The translations under genes were made by a program, and so were the position numbers. From positions 1-64,000 of the forward strand of contig NZ_AGUF01000055.1 of the NCBI RefSeq assembly GCF_000236785.1: a stretch of DNA of 64,000 bases, given 5' to 3'. Below, in pieces: positions 1 through 8,629 of this stretch (its first letter is position 1; each line of letters begins with the position of its first letter). The notes beneath the pieces were generated by a model. The model did no database searches and had not been told where the DNA came from. It saw only the letters and a program-made list of their open reading frames with translations. Origin of the DNA: Achromobacter arsenitoxydans SY8 (GTDB lineage: Bacteria > Pseudomonadota > Gammaproteobacteria > Burkholderiales > Burkholderiaceae_B).

Positions 1-891
1 GGCGAACTGGCTGCGGCGGCCGTTCGACGTTCCGGCCAGCAGCACTTCCACCGGAGGCGGCTCGTCCAGCAGGCCGCCGCTGCGCACCGGCTCGATCTTC
101 GCTTCCGACACCACCTCCAGGTCAGGGCGCCAGCCGGGCCGGGCGTGTTCCAGCCCCGCCAGCACGATCAGGTCGCCCATGCGCGGTTGCGGCGGCGCAG
201 GCGGATCGGTCTTGAAGGCCTGGGCGCCCTGGCCGCGCAGCAGGGGCAGGGCGGCTTCGGCCACGCGCGCGGCGGCGGCCTGCGCACCCTGCGCGTTCAT
301 GTGCACATCCGTGCGGAAGAACCGGGGCGCCGGCGCGGCCTGCAGCGCATCGCGCAGGTCCACGAACGGCACGCCGTCTGCGCGCAGCGCCTGCTGCCAG
401 GCATCGAGCGTCTGGCGCATGGGCAAGGAAACGGGCAGGCCGCAAAGCCGGTCGGATTCGATGCGCGATTTGTCGGGCACCGCGACCACCAGCACCTGGA
501 CCTGCTTCTGCCGCAGCTCTCGCACCCAATGCCGCATCAGTCGCAGTCGTTCGTCGAAGACGTGTACGCCCGGCGGCGGCCGCAGCCCGTCGCGATAGAA
601 CAGCCACTGCGGGCAGCCCATGGCGACCTGGTCGCCCAGATCGCCCAGCACCCGGTAGCGCAGCGAGGCGTTCCAGGTGTCGATGTCGGCCTGGCGCGGC
701 AGCGTCAACGCCTTGTTCAGCACGGCGCCCGCCGATCCGTCCAGCCAGGCGGGCGGCGCGACCTGTTCCGCGCTGATCGGCGCCTGGGCCAGGCGCCAGC
801 CGCCCCAACCCAGGCCGATCGCCAGCAGGATGGCGACCACCCAGGCGGTCAGCCGGTGACCGGGCGCGTCCGCATTGTCCAACGGAGCCAC
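1..891 (-). CDS. AlgJ/AlgX-like SGNH acetyltransferase, membrane anchored (3' end cut by window)
   Basis: The reading frame is open for 297 codons and runs off the left edge, so the C-terminus is missing. The GTG at 889-891 is the only start after an in-frame TGA and lies 4 bp behind the preceding gene. Residues 16-32 form one transmembrane anchor, and the rest should be periplasmic. Asp195-x-His197 in FRTDVH and Ser289 in AGTSNG match the DxH and GTS blocks of the SGNH catalytic triad in AlgJ/AlgX, which O-acetylate alginate in the periplasm. PDKSR near residue 140 is also typical of that family. It resembles the next gene upstream, so the two probably arose from one ancestor or act in sequence. 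Its target here is inferred to be the polymer made by the linked NfrB-like synthase. No acceptor can be read from the sequence. Confidence 0.75.
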   Translation of the reverse strand, partial: MAPLDNADAPGHRLTAWVVAILLAIGLGWGGWRLAQAPISAEQVAPPAWLDGSAGAVLNKALTLPRQADIDTWNASLRYRVLGDLGDQVAMGCPQWLFYRDGLRPPPGVHVFDERLRLMRHWVRELRQKQVQVLVVAVPDKSRIESDRLCGLPVSLPMRQTLDAWQQALRADGVPFVDLRDALQAAPAPRFFRTDVHMNAQGAQAAAARVAEAALPLLRGQGAQAFKTDPPAPPQPRMGDLIVLAGLEHARPGWRPDLEVVSEAKIEPVRSGGLLDEPPPVEVLLAGTSNGRRSQFA

Positions 892-895
892 GCGC

Positions 896-1900
896 CTACT
901 TCCCGATCGCCGCTTTCATGCGTCCGCGCCATGCGTCGGCGCTCAGGATGGACGCGTTGTCCCACAGGCCCCTGGCTTCCGGCCCTTGGGAGTAGGTGGG
1001 TTCGAACATCTGCCAGACCAGCACCTGCGGTTTGTTCTGCTTGAACGCCGGCGACTCCAGGTATTCCAGCAGCATGACCCAGTGGCCCACGTTGCCCGGC
1101 TTCCAGTTGACGGACACCGGCCGGTCCAGCGCGTTCGACAGCTTCTGCGGAAAGCCGAAGTAGGGCTGCACCATGCTGTGGCCGGTCACGTGCACCGGCG
1201 CCGGCGTGTCGTCCAGCAGGCTCTGGTTGTCGGCCTGGCGCCGCACCGTGAAGGTCTCGCGTCCGGCCTGCTTGCGCTGGTCCGGCGTCAGGAATAGTTC
1301 GGCCAGGTCGCCATAGCGGCGTTCATTGACCACGCTGCCCAGCGGCATGCCGGTGCCCGGCTTGCCCGCCAGCGTCTTGACGTTCTGCTTGATGCGCTGC
1401 GCCAGCGCCTCGGCCGTGGCGTCCGCCGCGGCCTGGGTCCAGTGCTGGTCGGTGCGGTAGAAGACCTCCTGGCCGCCGCTCTTGACCCGCTGCAGCACCG
1501 CTTCGTCGTCGATGGTGGAAATGCCGGCCTGCTTGAGCTTGTCCTGGATGGTCTGGTAGCGCTTCTTCACGTCGGCGCTCAGCGCCTTGCCTTCCGGCAG
1601 TTTGTCCTGATAGAAAAGGGTCTTGTCCGGCAGGACCAGCACTTCCAGCTGGATGCCCTTGGCCGCCAGCGCGTCGCGCGTTTCGCGGATGAGCTGGGTC
1701 GCGGCGTCGATGCCGCGGGTGTCGACCTGCGTCAGGCTGCCCCAGCCGGGGAAGAGCCAGTTGTCCTTACCCTGGATCACGATGGACGAGGCTTGCTGGG
1801 CGTGCGCCGTGGCGCTGGCCGTGGCCAGCACGGCGGCCGACAGAAGGGCGCGGGTCAGGCCGCGGACGGTGCGCTGCGGGAGGCTGTTGGCGGATTGCAT
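896..1900 (-). CDS. AlgX-like periplasmic SGNH acetyltransferase
   Basis: This is a 334-residue protein starting at the ATG at 1898-1900, behind a GGAGTA ribosome site. An upstream-extended frame exists but has no ribosome site and would bury the signal peptide. Residues 1-34 are a signal peptide with cleavage near AHA-QQ. The mature protein carries Asp151-x-His153 in RTDQHW and Ser242 in GHSM, matching the SGNH triad of AlgX/AlgJ O-acetyltransferases, so all catalytic residues appear intact. PDKTLFYQ near residue 91 is a second family mark. It lies 35 bp after the nfrA-like gene and 4 bp before a membrane-anchored paralogue. The likely role is to transfer acetyl groups to an exopolysaccharide in the periplasm. 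The substrate is inferred from context only. Confidence 0.8.
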   Translation of the reverse strand: MQSANSLPQRTVRGLTRALLSAAVLATASATAHAQQASSIVIQGKDNWLFPGWGSLTQVDTRGIDAATQLIRETRDALAAKGIQLEVLVLPDKTLFYQDKLPEGKALSADVKKRYQTIQDKLKQAGISTIDDEAVLQRVKSGGQEVFYRTDQHWTQAAADATAEALAQRIKQNVKTLAGKPGTGMPLGSVVNERRYGDLAELFLTPDQRKQAGRETFTVRRQADNQSLLDDTPAPVHVTGHSMVQPYFGFPQKLSNALDRPVSVNWKPGNVGHWVMLLEYLESPAFKQNKPQVLVWQMFEPTYSQGPEARGLWDNASILSADAWRGRMKAAIGK

Positions 1901-1935
1901 GCAAGGTACTCCTGTGATGGCGGACCGGCGTGTCG

Positions 1936-4668
1936 TCAGTACGACAAGGTCAGGTTGATGAACAGGCCTTTGGCCCGGTCGGCCTGCCCGCCGCCGATGT
2001 TGAAACGGTACTGCGTCGTCAGGTCCAGATAGGACCTGGGCGCGTTGTAATGGTCTTCGCGGAACCAGTAGCGCAGGTTGAAGCCGGGGCCGGCCCCCAT
2101 CGACCACGAGGAGCCGTTGCCCAGCAGCCGGTAGGAATCGGATCCGTCGATGTCAAAGCCGGTCACCGAGTTCTTGTTCCACAGCCAGTCCGCGCCGATC
2201 ACGGCGTACGGGAAAAACACCAGGCGTTCGCTGATCGCATCCACGCGGTAGCTGCGGCCCACGCGCAGTTCGCCGGCGCCGAAGGCCTGGTCGCGCTTGA
2301 GCCGGCCGGACGACTTCTCGCCGTCCACGCCCGTGGCGTTGTCGCGCAGCCAGAACTTGGCGGGCATGTCCTGCCAGGAATAGCCCGCCTGCAGATAGCC
2401 TTCCATCGTGAACCAGTCCGGCCGGTCGATGCGCAGCGTCGTACCCTCATACAGGCCGTAGGTGACGTACGCCAGCCAGCCGCCGCTGCCGGCGTCCGTC
2501 TTGTAGTGCGCGGTCTGGTTGTCGCGGTTGAGCGCGCAGCGCAGGGCGGCGGGGTCGGGGCTGAACGTGCCCCGGCGGGTGGCGGTCCCCAGATTGAACT
2601 GGCGCTCCAGGCCGAAGGTCAGGCCCACTTCGGTGGACGGCGTGAAGCGCATGCCCAGGGATCCCACGGTCGTGGGGATGCCGGAAATGCCCTGGTTGGA
2701 CGACTCGTTGATATCAATGGAGCCGCCGCAGGGGTCGGACACGGTCTGGCTCGTGGTTTTGCCGCCCTTGTCGTACAGCGTGTTGGACAGGCGAGCGTAC
2801 AGTTCGAAGGTGCGGGTGGACGAATTCAGGAAATCAGACGGCCGCCAGAAGATTTCGGCCGTGCTGAACACGGCGTCGCCGGGCACCGTGACGGCCGCGC
2901 CGCCCAGGCCCGACGAAGCCGGCCGCGCGCCGCGGTAGCCGGCGGAGAAATAGCCGCCCCATTCGCGCGACAGGCCGCCGATCGCGTTGCGCGTGTCGAA
3001 CCGCTGCTGCGGTGTCAATTCCAGCCTGCCCGCATCGTTCTCGTCGATGGCCTCTTTCAGGCGCTCGACCGAACCCCGCTTGTCGCCCGCGCCGGCCAGG
3101 GCGTAGCCCTCGTCCAGGATCACCGTGGGCGGCGCCTTGCCCGTGGCGCGGGCGGCCTGAAAGTCCTGCAGCGCCAGCTTCGGCTCGCGCATGCGCTGAT
3201 GCAGGTAGCCGCGCTGCATCAGCAGGTTGGGATCGTCGGGCTGGGCGGCCAGGGCCTCGCTCATGCGCGTATTGGCCTCGGCCAGTTGAGCCGGGTTTCC
3301 GGCCGCCAGCGTGGTGGTCAGCAGCCGCTGGTATTCCTTGTTGGCGGGGTCCTGCTCGACCGCCTTGCGGGCCTGGGTGATGGCTTCCTGGTAGTCCTCG
3401 CGCGCATAGGCGGCATAGGCCAACCCCGCGGGACCGCCGCTGCCCGCGGCGTCGGACGGCAGCAATTCGCACGACGTGCCGTAAGGCGTGTCGCGGCAGT
3501 CCTGCACCGGCGCGGGATAGTTTGCCAGCGTCAGCGTGGCGGGAACGGCAGGGCGGGACCGCGCGCGCTTGACGCGCTGCGAAGCGGCTTCGTCCTTGCC
3601 GCCCAGCGGCTCCACCAGCGCCAGCGCGCGCGCGTTCTCGCCCGCGGCCAGCGCCGCGTCGGCGGCGATCAGCCGCACGTTGCGGCGCTGCTCGTCGTCC
3701 AGCCAGTCCTGTTTGAGCGCCGCGTCGAAGTCGGCGTCGGCCAGATCCGTCTTGCCCTGGCGCTGGCGCAGATAGCCGCGCATCAGCAGCGCAACGGTGT
3801 TCTCGTCGTCCTGACGCATCGCGTCCGTGGCCGCCTCTTCGGCAGCGGCAAGCTGGTTGTCCAGCATGAGCGCGGTAATGAGCAACAGGCGGTGGCTGGC
3901 GCTTTCGGGCGCCAGCGCGACGGCCTGCCGCGCCAGCGGCACCGCGTCGCCCGGCCGGTTGGCGATCAGGGCCTGGTAGCCCTCTTCGGCGGGTTTGACC
4001 GCCATCCGGCGCTTTAGCGTCTGCTGACGCGCGGCCAGGTCGTCCTTGTTGGGCGCCCCCAGGGCCAGCGCCTTGGCGGCGGCCGCCTCCGCTTCGGCGT
4101 ACTTGTTTTGCGCTTCCAGGGCGTCCAGCCACAGCATGGCCCAGGCGCCCTGTTTGGGATCAATCCGGAACGCGCGCTCCGCGCCGCGCTCGGCAGCGGG
4201 GTAGTCCGCGCGGTTGTAGTCGGCATAGGCCCGGGTGGCTATCGGGAAGCCGCGCTGGTAGGCGCTGGACGTCGCCGGCGCGCGGGCGCGTGCGGCCGGC
4301 TGCGCCTGCGCGGGGCGCAGGTTGGCGCGCGCCTGTCGCAGGCCCGGCGTGTCCAGTCCGCTCGCAATGGCGTCGGCCGCCGCCTTGTCGGCCTCCTGGA
4401 TTTTTCCTTGCTTTTGCAGCGCGTAGATCAGCAGCAGGCGCAGGCGTTCCACATCCGGGCGCAGCACGATCGCGGACTCCGCCTGCTGCTGCGCGAGCGC
4501 GTAGTTGCCGGCGTCGTAGTTTTTGAAGCCCTCGGCGGCGAACTGGTAGGCCGCGCCTTCCAGGGGCGCTTCGGCCGCGCGCGCCGGCGCCTGGGCGCAG
4601 ACGGGCGTGGCGGCCCAGGCGCACGCCAGCGCCGCGGACAGAACGAGCGATCGTGGAAAGGACTTCAT
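1936..4668 (-). CDS. nfrA: NfrA-like outer-membrane TPR/beta-barrel protein
   Basis: This is a 910-residue protein. The ATG at 4666-4668 forms an ATGA overlap with the upstream glycosyltransferase gene and begins a clear signal peptide (about 26 residues, ending VCAQA). A longer in-frame extension upstream is out of keeping with this and is not coding. Residues about 35-600 are a run of TPR-like helical repeats rich in Ala and Leu. The last 300 residues alternate polar and aromatic residues and end in LTLSY, as outer-membrane beta-barrels do. This layout is that of NfrA (bacteriophage N4 adsorption protein A) and resembles PgaA and BcsC, which pass polymer across the outer membrane. Coupling to an NfrB-type synthase makes an exopolysaccharide export role most likely. 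The region facing phage or solvent cannot be read here. Confidence 0.82.
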   Translation of the reverse strand: MKSFPRSLVLSAALACAWAATPVCAQAPARAAEAPLEGAAYQFAAEGFKNYDAGNYALAQQQAESAIVLRPDVERLRLLLIYALQKQGKIQEADKAAADAIASGLDTPGLRQARANLRPAQAQPAARARAPATSSAYQRGFPIATRAYADYNRADYPAAERGAERAFRIDPKQGAWAMLWLDALEAQNKYAEAEAAAAKALALGAPNKDDLAARQQTLKRRMAVKPAEEGYQALIANRPGDAVPLARQAVALAPESASHRLLLITALMLDNQLAAAEEAATDAMRQDDENTVALLMRGYLRQRQGKTDLADADFDAALKQDWLDDEQRRNVRLIAADAALAAGENARALALVEPLGGKDEAASQRVKRARSRPAVPATLTLANYPAPVQDCRDTPYGTSCELLPSDAAGSGGPAGLAYAAYAREDYQEAITQARKAVEQDPANKEYQRLLTTTLAAGNPAQLAEANTRMSEALAAQPDDPNLLMQRGYLHQRMREPKLALQDFQAARATGKAPPTVILDEGYALAGAGDKRGSVERLKEAIDENDAGRLELTPQQRFDTRNAIGGLSREWGGYFSAGYRGARPASSGLGGAAVTVPGDAVFSTAEIFWRPSDFLNSSTRTFELYARLSNTLYDKGGKTTSQTVSDPCGGSIDINESSNQGISGIPTTVGSLGMRFTPSTEVGLTFGLERQFNLGTATRRGTFSPDPAALRCALNRDNQTAHYKTDAGSGGWLAYVTYGLYEGTTLRIDRPDWFTMEGYLQAGYSWQDMPAKFWLRDNATGVDGEKSSGRLKRDQAFGAGELRVGRSYRVDAISERLVFFPYAVIGADWLWNKNSVTGFDIDGSDSYRLLGNGSSWSMGAGPGFNLRYWFREDHYNAPRSYLDLTTQYRFNIGGGQADRAKGLFINLTLSY

Positions 4669-6362
4669 GGGGTGGCGGGTTTGTTCTCGGTAGCGGGCGG
4701 GGGCGCATCGGCCTGCCCGGCCTGTTGGAAATGGATGGCTTCTTTCAGCGTGCCCTCGTCCAGCCAGCCCTGCTCGGTCAGGATCTGGCCCAGCGGCTTT
4801 TTCTCGCGAGCCTGGATTTCCAGGGCCCGCTCCAGCGAGGCCTGGTCGATCGCCTGCCAGGACAGCAGCAGCTCGCCCAGGCGCTGGCGCTGCTGCGCCA
4901 GCTGGTCCGTGGACGGAAAGTCGTGCATGGTCTTGTCCCAGGCCAGGCGCTTGCCGGTGATCAGATGGCCGATGAACAGCCGCCACGCGCGGGCCGCCGC
5001 CATGGCGTTGATAAAGTTGCCCACGATCATCCGGGGGATCGAAAGCAGGGCGTGTTCCCAGCCATACATCCGGCCGACGAAATACGCGCGCTGCACGACC
5101 CGCAGCAGCAGCGCGACCGCGTTCGCCCACATCAGCGTCACCAGCCAGCCGCCCGGCCGGAAATACGAGGGGTAATAGACGGTCCACCAGCCGAACATGT
5201 CGGCCAGATAGAACAGGAAGAAATTGGCCAGCAGGATATAGGCCAGGATGGCGATGAACGACGTCACCAGGCCCTTGCGGTCGCGGAACAGCAGATACTT
5301 GGTGGCCAGCGATCCCGTCCACCCCACCTGCTGCCAGCCCTGCAGCCCGATGCCCAGCGTCCAGCGCGCCTTCTGGCGGTAGGCGGTGCGGAAGGTGTTG
5401 GGGAAGTACTCGCGCACGCCCAGCGGCATGCGGATGGTCGAGACTTTCTCTTTGCCCATCCCGAACCACGATTGCCGGCGCGTCACGTATTCCACGCGGA
5501 ACTTGCCGAAGATCTGGCGCATGCCGCGCTGGGCCAGCCGCGCGCCGATGTCGTAGTCCTCTGTGAGCGTGTCCGTGTTGAACGGCTGGTTGTTCGTTTC
5601 CGCCGCCAGCTCCACCAGGGCATGGCGCGAAAAGCAAGTGCCCACGCCGGCGGACGGCACCATCTTGGACAGGCTTTCGCGCACCACCAGGTCCTTGGTG
5701 TGCCACTCGGCGAACTCATCCATGTAAGTGCCCGCGACCAGTTCGTACCAGTGCCGCTCCAGCGAAGTCACGGGCAGCTGGATGAAATCAATGCGCGGCA
5801 GCAGGTAGTTGTAGTACTTGAGCTCCAGCGGGTGCAGCACGTCTTCGCTGTCATGCAGGATCACGCCCGCGAAGGGCACGGGCTGCTTCGCATCCTGCGC
5901 GAAAATCGCCTGCACGATCCAGTTCAGGCAATCCGCCTTGCAGGTAGGGCCGTCGTGCGGCACCTCCACGCGCACCAGCTGGCGGTAGCGCCGCCGCATC
6001 CGCTCCACTTCCTTGATCGTTCGCTCGTCGTTCTGGTAAGTGCCGGCGAAGATCATGTAGTTCTTGTATTCGAGCGTCGACACCATGGTTTCGAGCATCG
6101 ACGCGATCACGTCGTACTCCAGCCAGGCCGGCACCATGATCGCCAGCGGCTGTTCTTCCTTCGCGCGCAACTGCTCGGCGGTCAGGGGCGCGTAGCGCCG
6201 CTTGACGGTCAGCGACCGCCGCAGTTCGCGCAGCCAGTACCAGCCGTCGATGAACAGATCATCCAGGCTGGATAGCAGGATGATCACGCCCACGACGGCG
6301 GTCACGACCTCCAGGCCGCGGTAATAGTCCGCGATGAGGTAGGGCCAGTAAAGCGAGGACAT
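4665..6362 (-). CDS. nfrB: NfrB-like family 2 glycosyltransferase with C-terminal MshEN (c-di-GMP) domain
   Basis: This is a 565-residue inner-membrane polysaccharide synthase. There is an N-terminal membrane segment (about 15-32). The GT2 catalytic domain (about 70-340) carries the DSED acidic motif at 171-174, TED at 268-270 and QxxRW at 330-334. Several further membrane segments lie at about 365-455. Residues about 493-548 fit the MshEN pattern, which is two RLGxxL/LGxxL half-motifs, each followed by a helix ending in Gln (RLG at 494-496, LG at 524-525). In MshE-type ATPases and E. coli NfrB this domain binds cyclic di-GMP. The gene overlaps nfrA by ATGA. In E. coli, NfrB uses UDP-ManNAc supplied by WecB, and wecB is also in this cluster. 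Polymer identity is inferred from that parallel. Confidence 0.85.
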   Translation of the reverse strand: MSSLYWPYLIADYYRGLEVVTAVVGVIILLSSLDDLFIDGWYWLRELRRSLTVKRRYAPLTAEQLRAKEEQPLAIMVPAWLEYDVIASMLETMVSTLEYKNYMIFAGTYQNDERTIKEVERMRRRYRQLVRVEVPHDGPTCKADCLNWIVQAIFAQDAKQPVPFAGVILHDSEDVLHPLELKYYNYLLPRIDFIQLPVTSLERHWYELVAGTYMDEFAEWHTKDLVVRESLSKMVPSAGVGTCFSRHALVELAAETNNQPFNTDTLTEDYDIGARLAQRGMRQIFGKFRVEYVTRRQSWFGMGKEKVSTIRMPLGVREYFPNTFRTAYRQKARWTLGIGLQGWQQVGWTGSLATKYLLFRDRKGLVTSFIAILAYILLANFFLFYLADMFGWWTVYYPSYFRPGGWLVTLMWANAVALLLRVVQRAYFVGRMYGWEHALLSIPRMIVGNFINAMAAARAWRLFIGHLITGKRLAWDKTMHDFPSTDQLAQQRQRLGELLLSWQAIDQASLERALEIQAREKKPLGQILTEQGWLDEGTLKEAIHFQQAGQADAPPPATENKPATP

Positions 6363-6380
6363 GGCGCCGGGGCCTCCGGG

Positions 6381-8594
6381 TTACTTGGGATCCTTGTTTT
6401 TCCTGCGGCTGACGCGAAGGGCGAGGATCAGGATCAGCAGCAGCACCAGCAGGCTGATGCTGATGGCCGGCACGCTCCAGGAAATGTAGCGGCGCCACTC
6501 GAAGAAGGCGCTTTCGCCCGCGCCGGGGGGATGGCTGGCGTCCGGGTTGCCGCTGTCGATCCAGGCCAGCGGGCCGGCCGCGCCGATGATCGCGACGTTG
6601 CCGCGGTTGAGTACGAAGGGCGCGTCCGTCATGCCGGGCTGTTGGCCCAGCGTGTGCCACAGCACTCCGGCCTGGCCGCCGGCGCTGACGACCTCCGCCG
6701 TGCTCAGGCGGTCCAGGCCGGAGATGTCCAGCCAGGTCGCATTCCGGCCTGCCACCTGCAATTGCTTGCGGTCCGTGACCCGGACTGTGGGCTGGGCGCC
6801 TTCCAGCGCCAGTTCCATCGCCAGGAACGGGCGCGCCGGCTTGACCGCCTGCCCGGCCGGGGAAACCGACAGTTCCGCGCGCGTGGCCGAGACGCCGCTG
6901 GCCGAGGCGATGCCGATCACGCGCTTGATGTTGTCGGGCGCATCGGCCAGGTAGGTGTCTGGAATCAGCACCTGCGGTGATCCAGCCATCAGCGGCAGGA
7001 GACCCACGAAGGTGCCGTCCGGCTGCGCCTTGCCCGGCTTCACGTAGCTGGTCGGCAGCACATTGACGGGGAATCCCTGCGGAATCTCATTGCAGTCGAC
7101 GGACACCGGCTGACGCTGGAAGGTCACGCGCACGGCGTTGGTCACGCCCAGCGCGTAGCCCGGCACGCGGGCCGTGAGGCGCTCCGGCTTGCCGTTGGCG
7201 TCCATCTGCCGTGCGGCCAGCAGGATTCCGTTCCAGAAGACCGACGCGACGGGGCGCGTCGAGGACGCGCCAGGCGCGGCGGCCAGGTCCATGACCAGTT
7301 CGTCCGGCATGCTGCCGTCGGCGGACACGGCCGCCAGCGGAAAGCTGGTGTTCCAGTCGCCGCGCGCCACCACATCGAAGCTTGTTGACGATCCGCCCAG
7401 GGTCGTCAGCCGCAGGCCGCCGTCCTGGATCGTTTGCGGCGGGGTGGCGGTCTGCACTTGCACCTGGCGGGTCACCAGCAGGCGGCGCCACGCCGTGTCG
7501 AATGCGCCTGCGCCTTGCGCGCCCGCGTCGGACGCCACTGCGATGACGGCCTGCCGGCCCACGGGCAGCAGGCGGATTTCCTTGGATTGGAGCGCCGCGC
7601 CGGCGAGCGGCATGCGCTGCTGGCGCCATGCCTTGAACGCGGCCGCGGCGTCCGTATCCGACGCGAGCTGGGCTTGCAGGGCGTCCAGGGCTTCTGCGTA
7701 CCTGGCGCGCAGCGCGTCGTCGGAAATGACCACGTCGCCCGCCACGGCCGGCGCGCCCATCACCAGCAGGGCGCCGATCTCGGCCGGATTGGCCAGCTTG
7801 TGCCTTTCCTTGCCGGCCAGCCCGGCGAATGCGGGAACCTGCTCCAGCCCGGCGGGGATCCGCAGGCCGCGCGCGTCGACCTCATCGCCCACCGACGGGA
7901 AGGCCCTGACGGCGACGCGCTTGCCGCTGCGCTCGAGCGCCACGCCCATGCGCCAGGCGCTATCGAACGCCTGCTGGTCCAGTTTGCGGCTGGCGACCAT
8001 AAGCACGGGCCGGCCCGGCAGCGTGCCCCACGCGTCGTCCAGGCTGCCGATGGCCGAGGCGTCGTAGCGGTAGCTCAGCCTGGTCTGCGGAGAAATCGTC
8101 AGCGCGTTGGCGGTTGCGCGGTTGCTTTCGCAGTGGCGCAGCGCAATCTCGGATTGCCAGTCCACGCCCACGCGCAGGAAGCCCGATTCGCGGTTGCGGC
8201 GTTCCACGTTCAGCTCGCGGCTGGCGGAGCCCTCGCCGTCGGCGACCCGCTGCGCGACCTGCGGCACGCCATCGAGCCACAGCACCATGCTCGTGCGTCC
8301 CGGTTCGCCCTTGGTGTAGCGGGCATCGAAATCCAGCCGGGCGTCGGAGACCGGCACGCCGCGCGGCACCGGCAGGTAAAACTCCTGGCGCGCATCGCTG
8401 TTGCTCAGCACCACCGGTTCGGTGATGCCCAGGTCCTCGAGCGTGGTCGTGCGCGACACCATGGCGTCGCTCTGCAGCTGGCGCAATGCGTCGCCGGCGG
8501 GGCTGGCAAGCGCTCCCAGGGGCGCAAGCAGCCCGGCCGCAATCAGGGCGCGGCACAACGTGCGGACATCGGTTGCATGAAGGGAGAGAGGCAT
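6381..8594 (-). CDS. BcsB-like periplasmic synthase subunit
   Basis: This is a 737-residue protein. The ATG at 8592-8594 has a GGAGC ribosome site 5 bases away. Another ATG at 8616-8618 has none. Residues 1-38 form a signal sequence (cleavage near ALAS). The long middle part is periplasmic and beta-rich, and a single membrane helix lies near the C-terminus (about 708-728), followed by RRKNKDPK in the cytoplasm. This topology matches BcsB, the periplasmic partner of cellulose synthase, and the YbcH-type protein next to nfrAB in E. coli. It sits 18 bp before the NfrB-like synthase and 35 bp after wecB. It probably guides the nascent polymer from synthase to exporter. Despite the old name of BcsB, I see no evidence that this subunit binds c-di-GMP. 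Confidence 0.75.
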   Translation of the reverse strand: MPLSLHATDVRTLCRALIAAGLLAPLGALASPAGDALRQLQSDAMVSRTTTLEDLGITEPVVLSNSDARQEFYLPVPRGVPVSDARLDFDARYTKGEPGRTSMVLWLDGVPQVAQRVADGEGSASRELNVERRNRESGFLRVGVDWQSEIALRHCESNRATANALTISPQTRLSYRYDASAIGSLDDAWGTLPGRPVLMVASRKLDQQAFDSAWRMGVALERSGKRVAVRAFPSVGDEVDARGLRIPAGLEQVPAFAGLAGKERHKLANPAEIGALLVMGAPAVAGDVVISDDALRARYAEALDALQAQLASDTDAAAAFKAWRQQRMPLAGAALQSKEIRLLPVGRQAVIAVASDAGAQGAGAFDTAWRRLLVTRQVQVQTATPPQTIQDGGLRLTTLGGSSTSFDVVARGDWNTSFPLAAVSADGSMPDELVMDLAAAPGASSTRPVASVFWNGILLAARQMDANGKPERLTARVPGYALGVTNAVRVTFQRQPVSVDCNEIPQGFPVNVLPTSYVKPGKAQPDGTFVGLLPLMAGSPQVLIPDTYLADAPDNIKRVIGIASASGVSATRAELSVSPAGQAVKPARPFLAMELALEGAQPTVRVTDRKQLQVAGRNATWLDISGLDRLSTAEVVSAGGQAGVLWHTLGQQPGMTDAPFVLNRGNVAIIGAAGPLAWIDSGNPDASHPPGAGESAFFEWRRYISWSVPAISISLLVLLLILILALRVSRRKNKDPK

Positions 8595-8629
8595 GAAAGC
8601 TCCGTGCAAAGAGGGCATCGCGGCAGGTG

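Noticed and set aside
1930-4017. Plus-strand 695-codon frame opposite the nfrA-like gene
   Set aside because: Low-complexity Arg/Gly/Ala translation with no ribosome site or motif. The minus strand has a signal peptide, TPRs and a barrel end.
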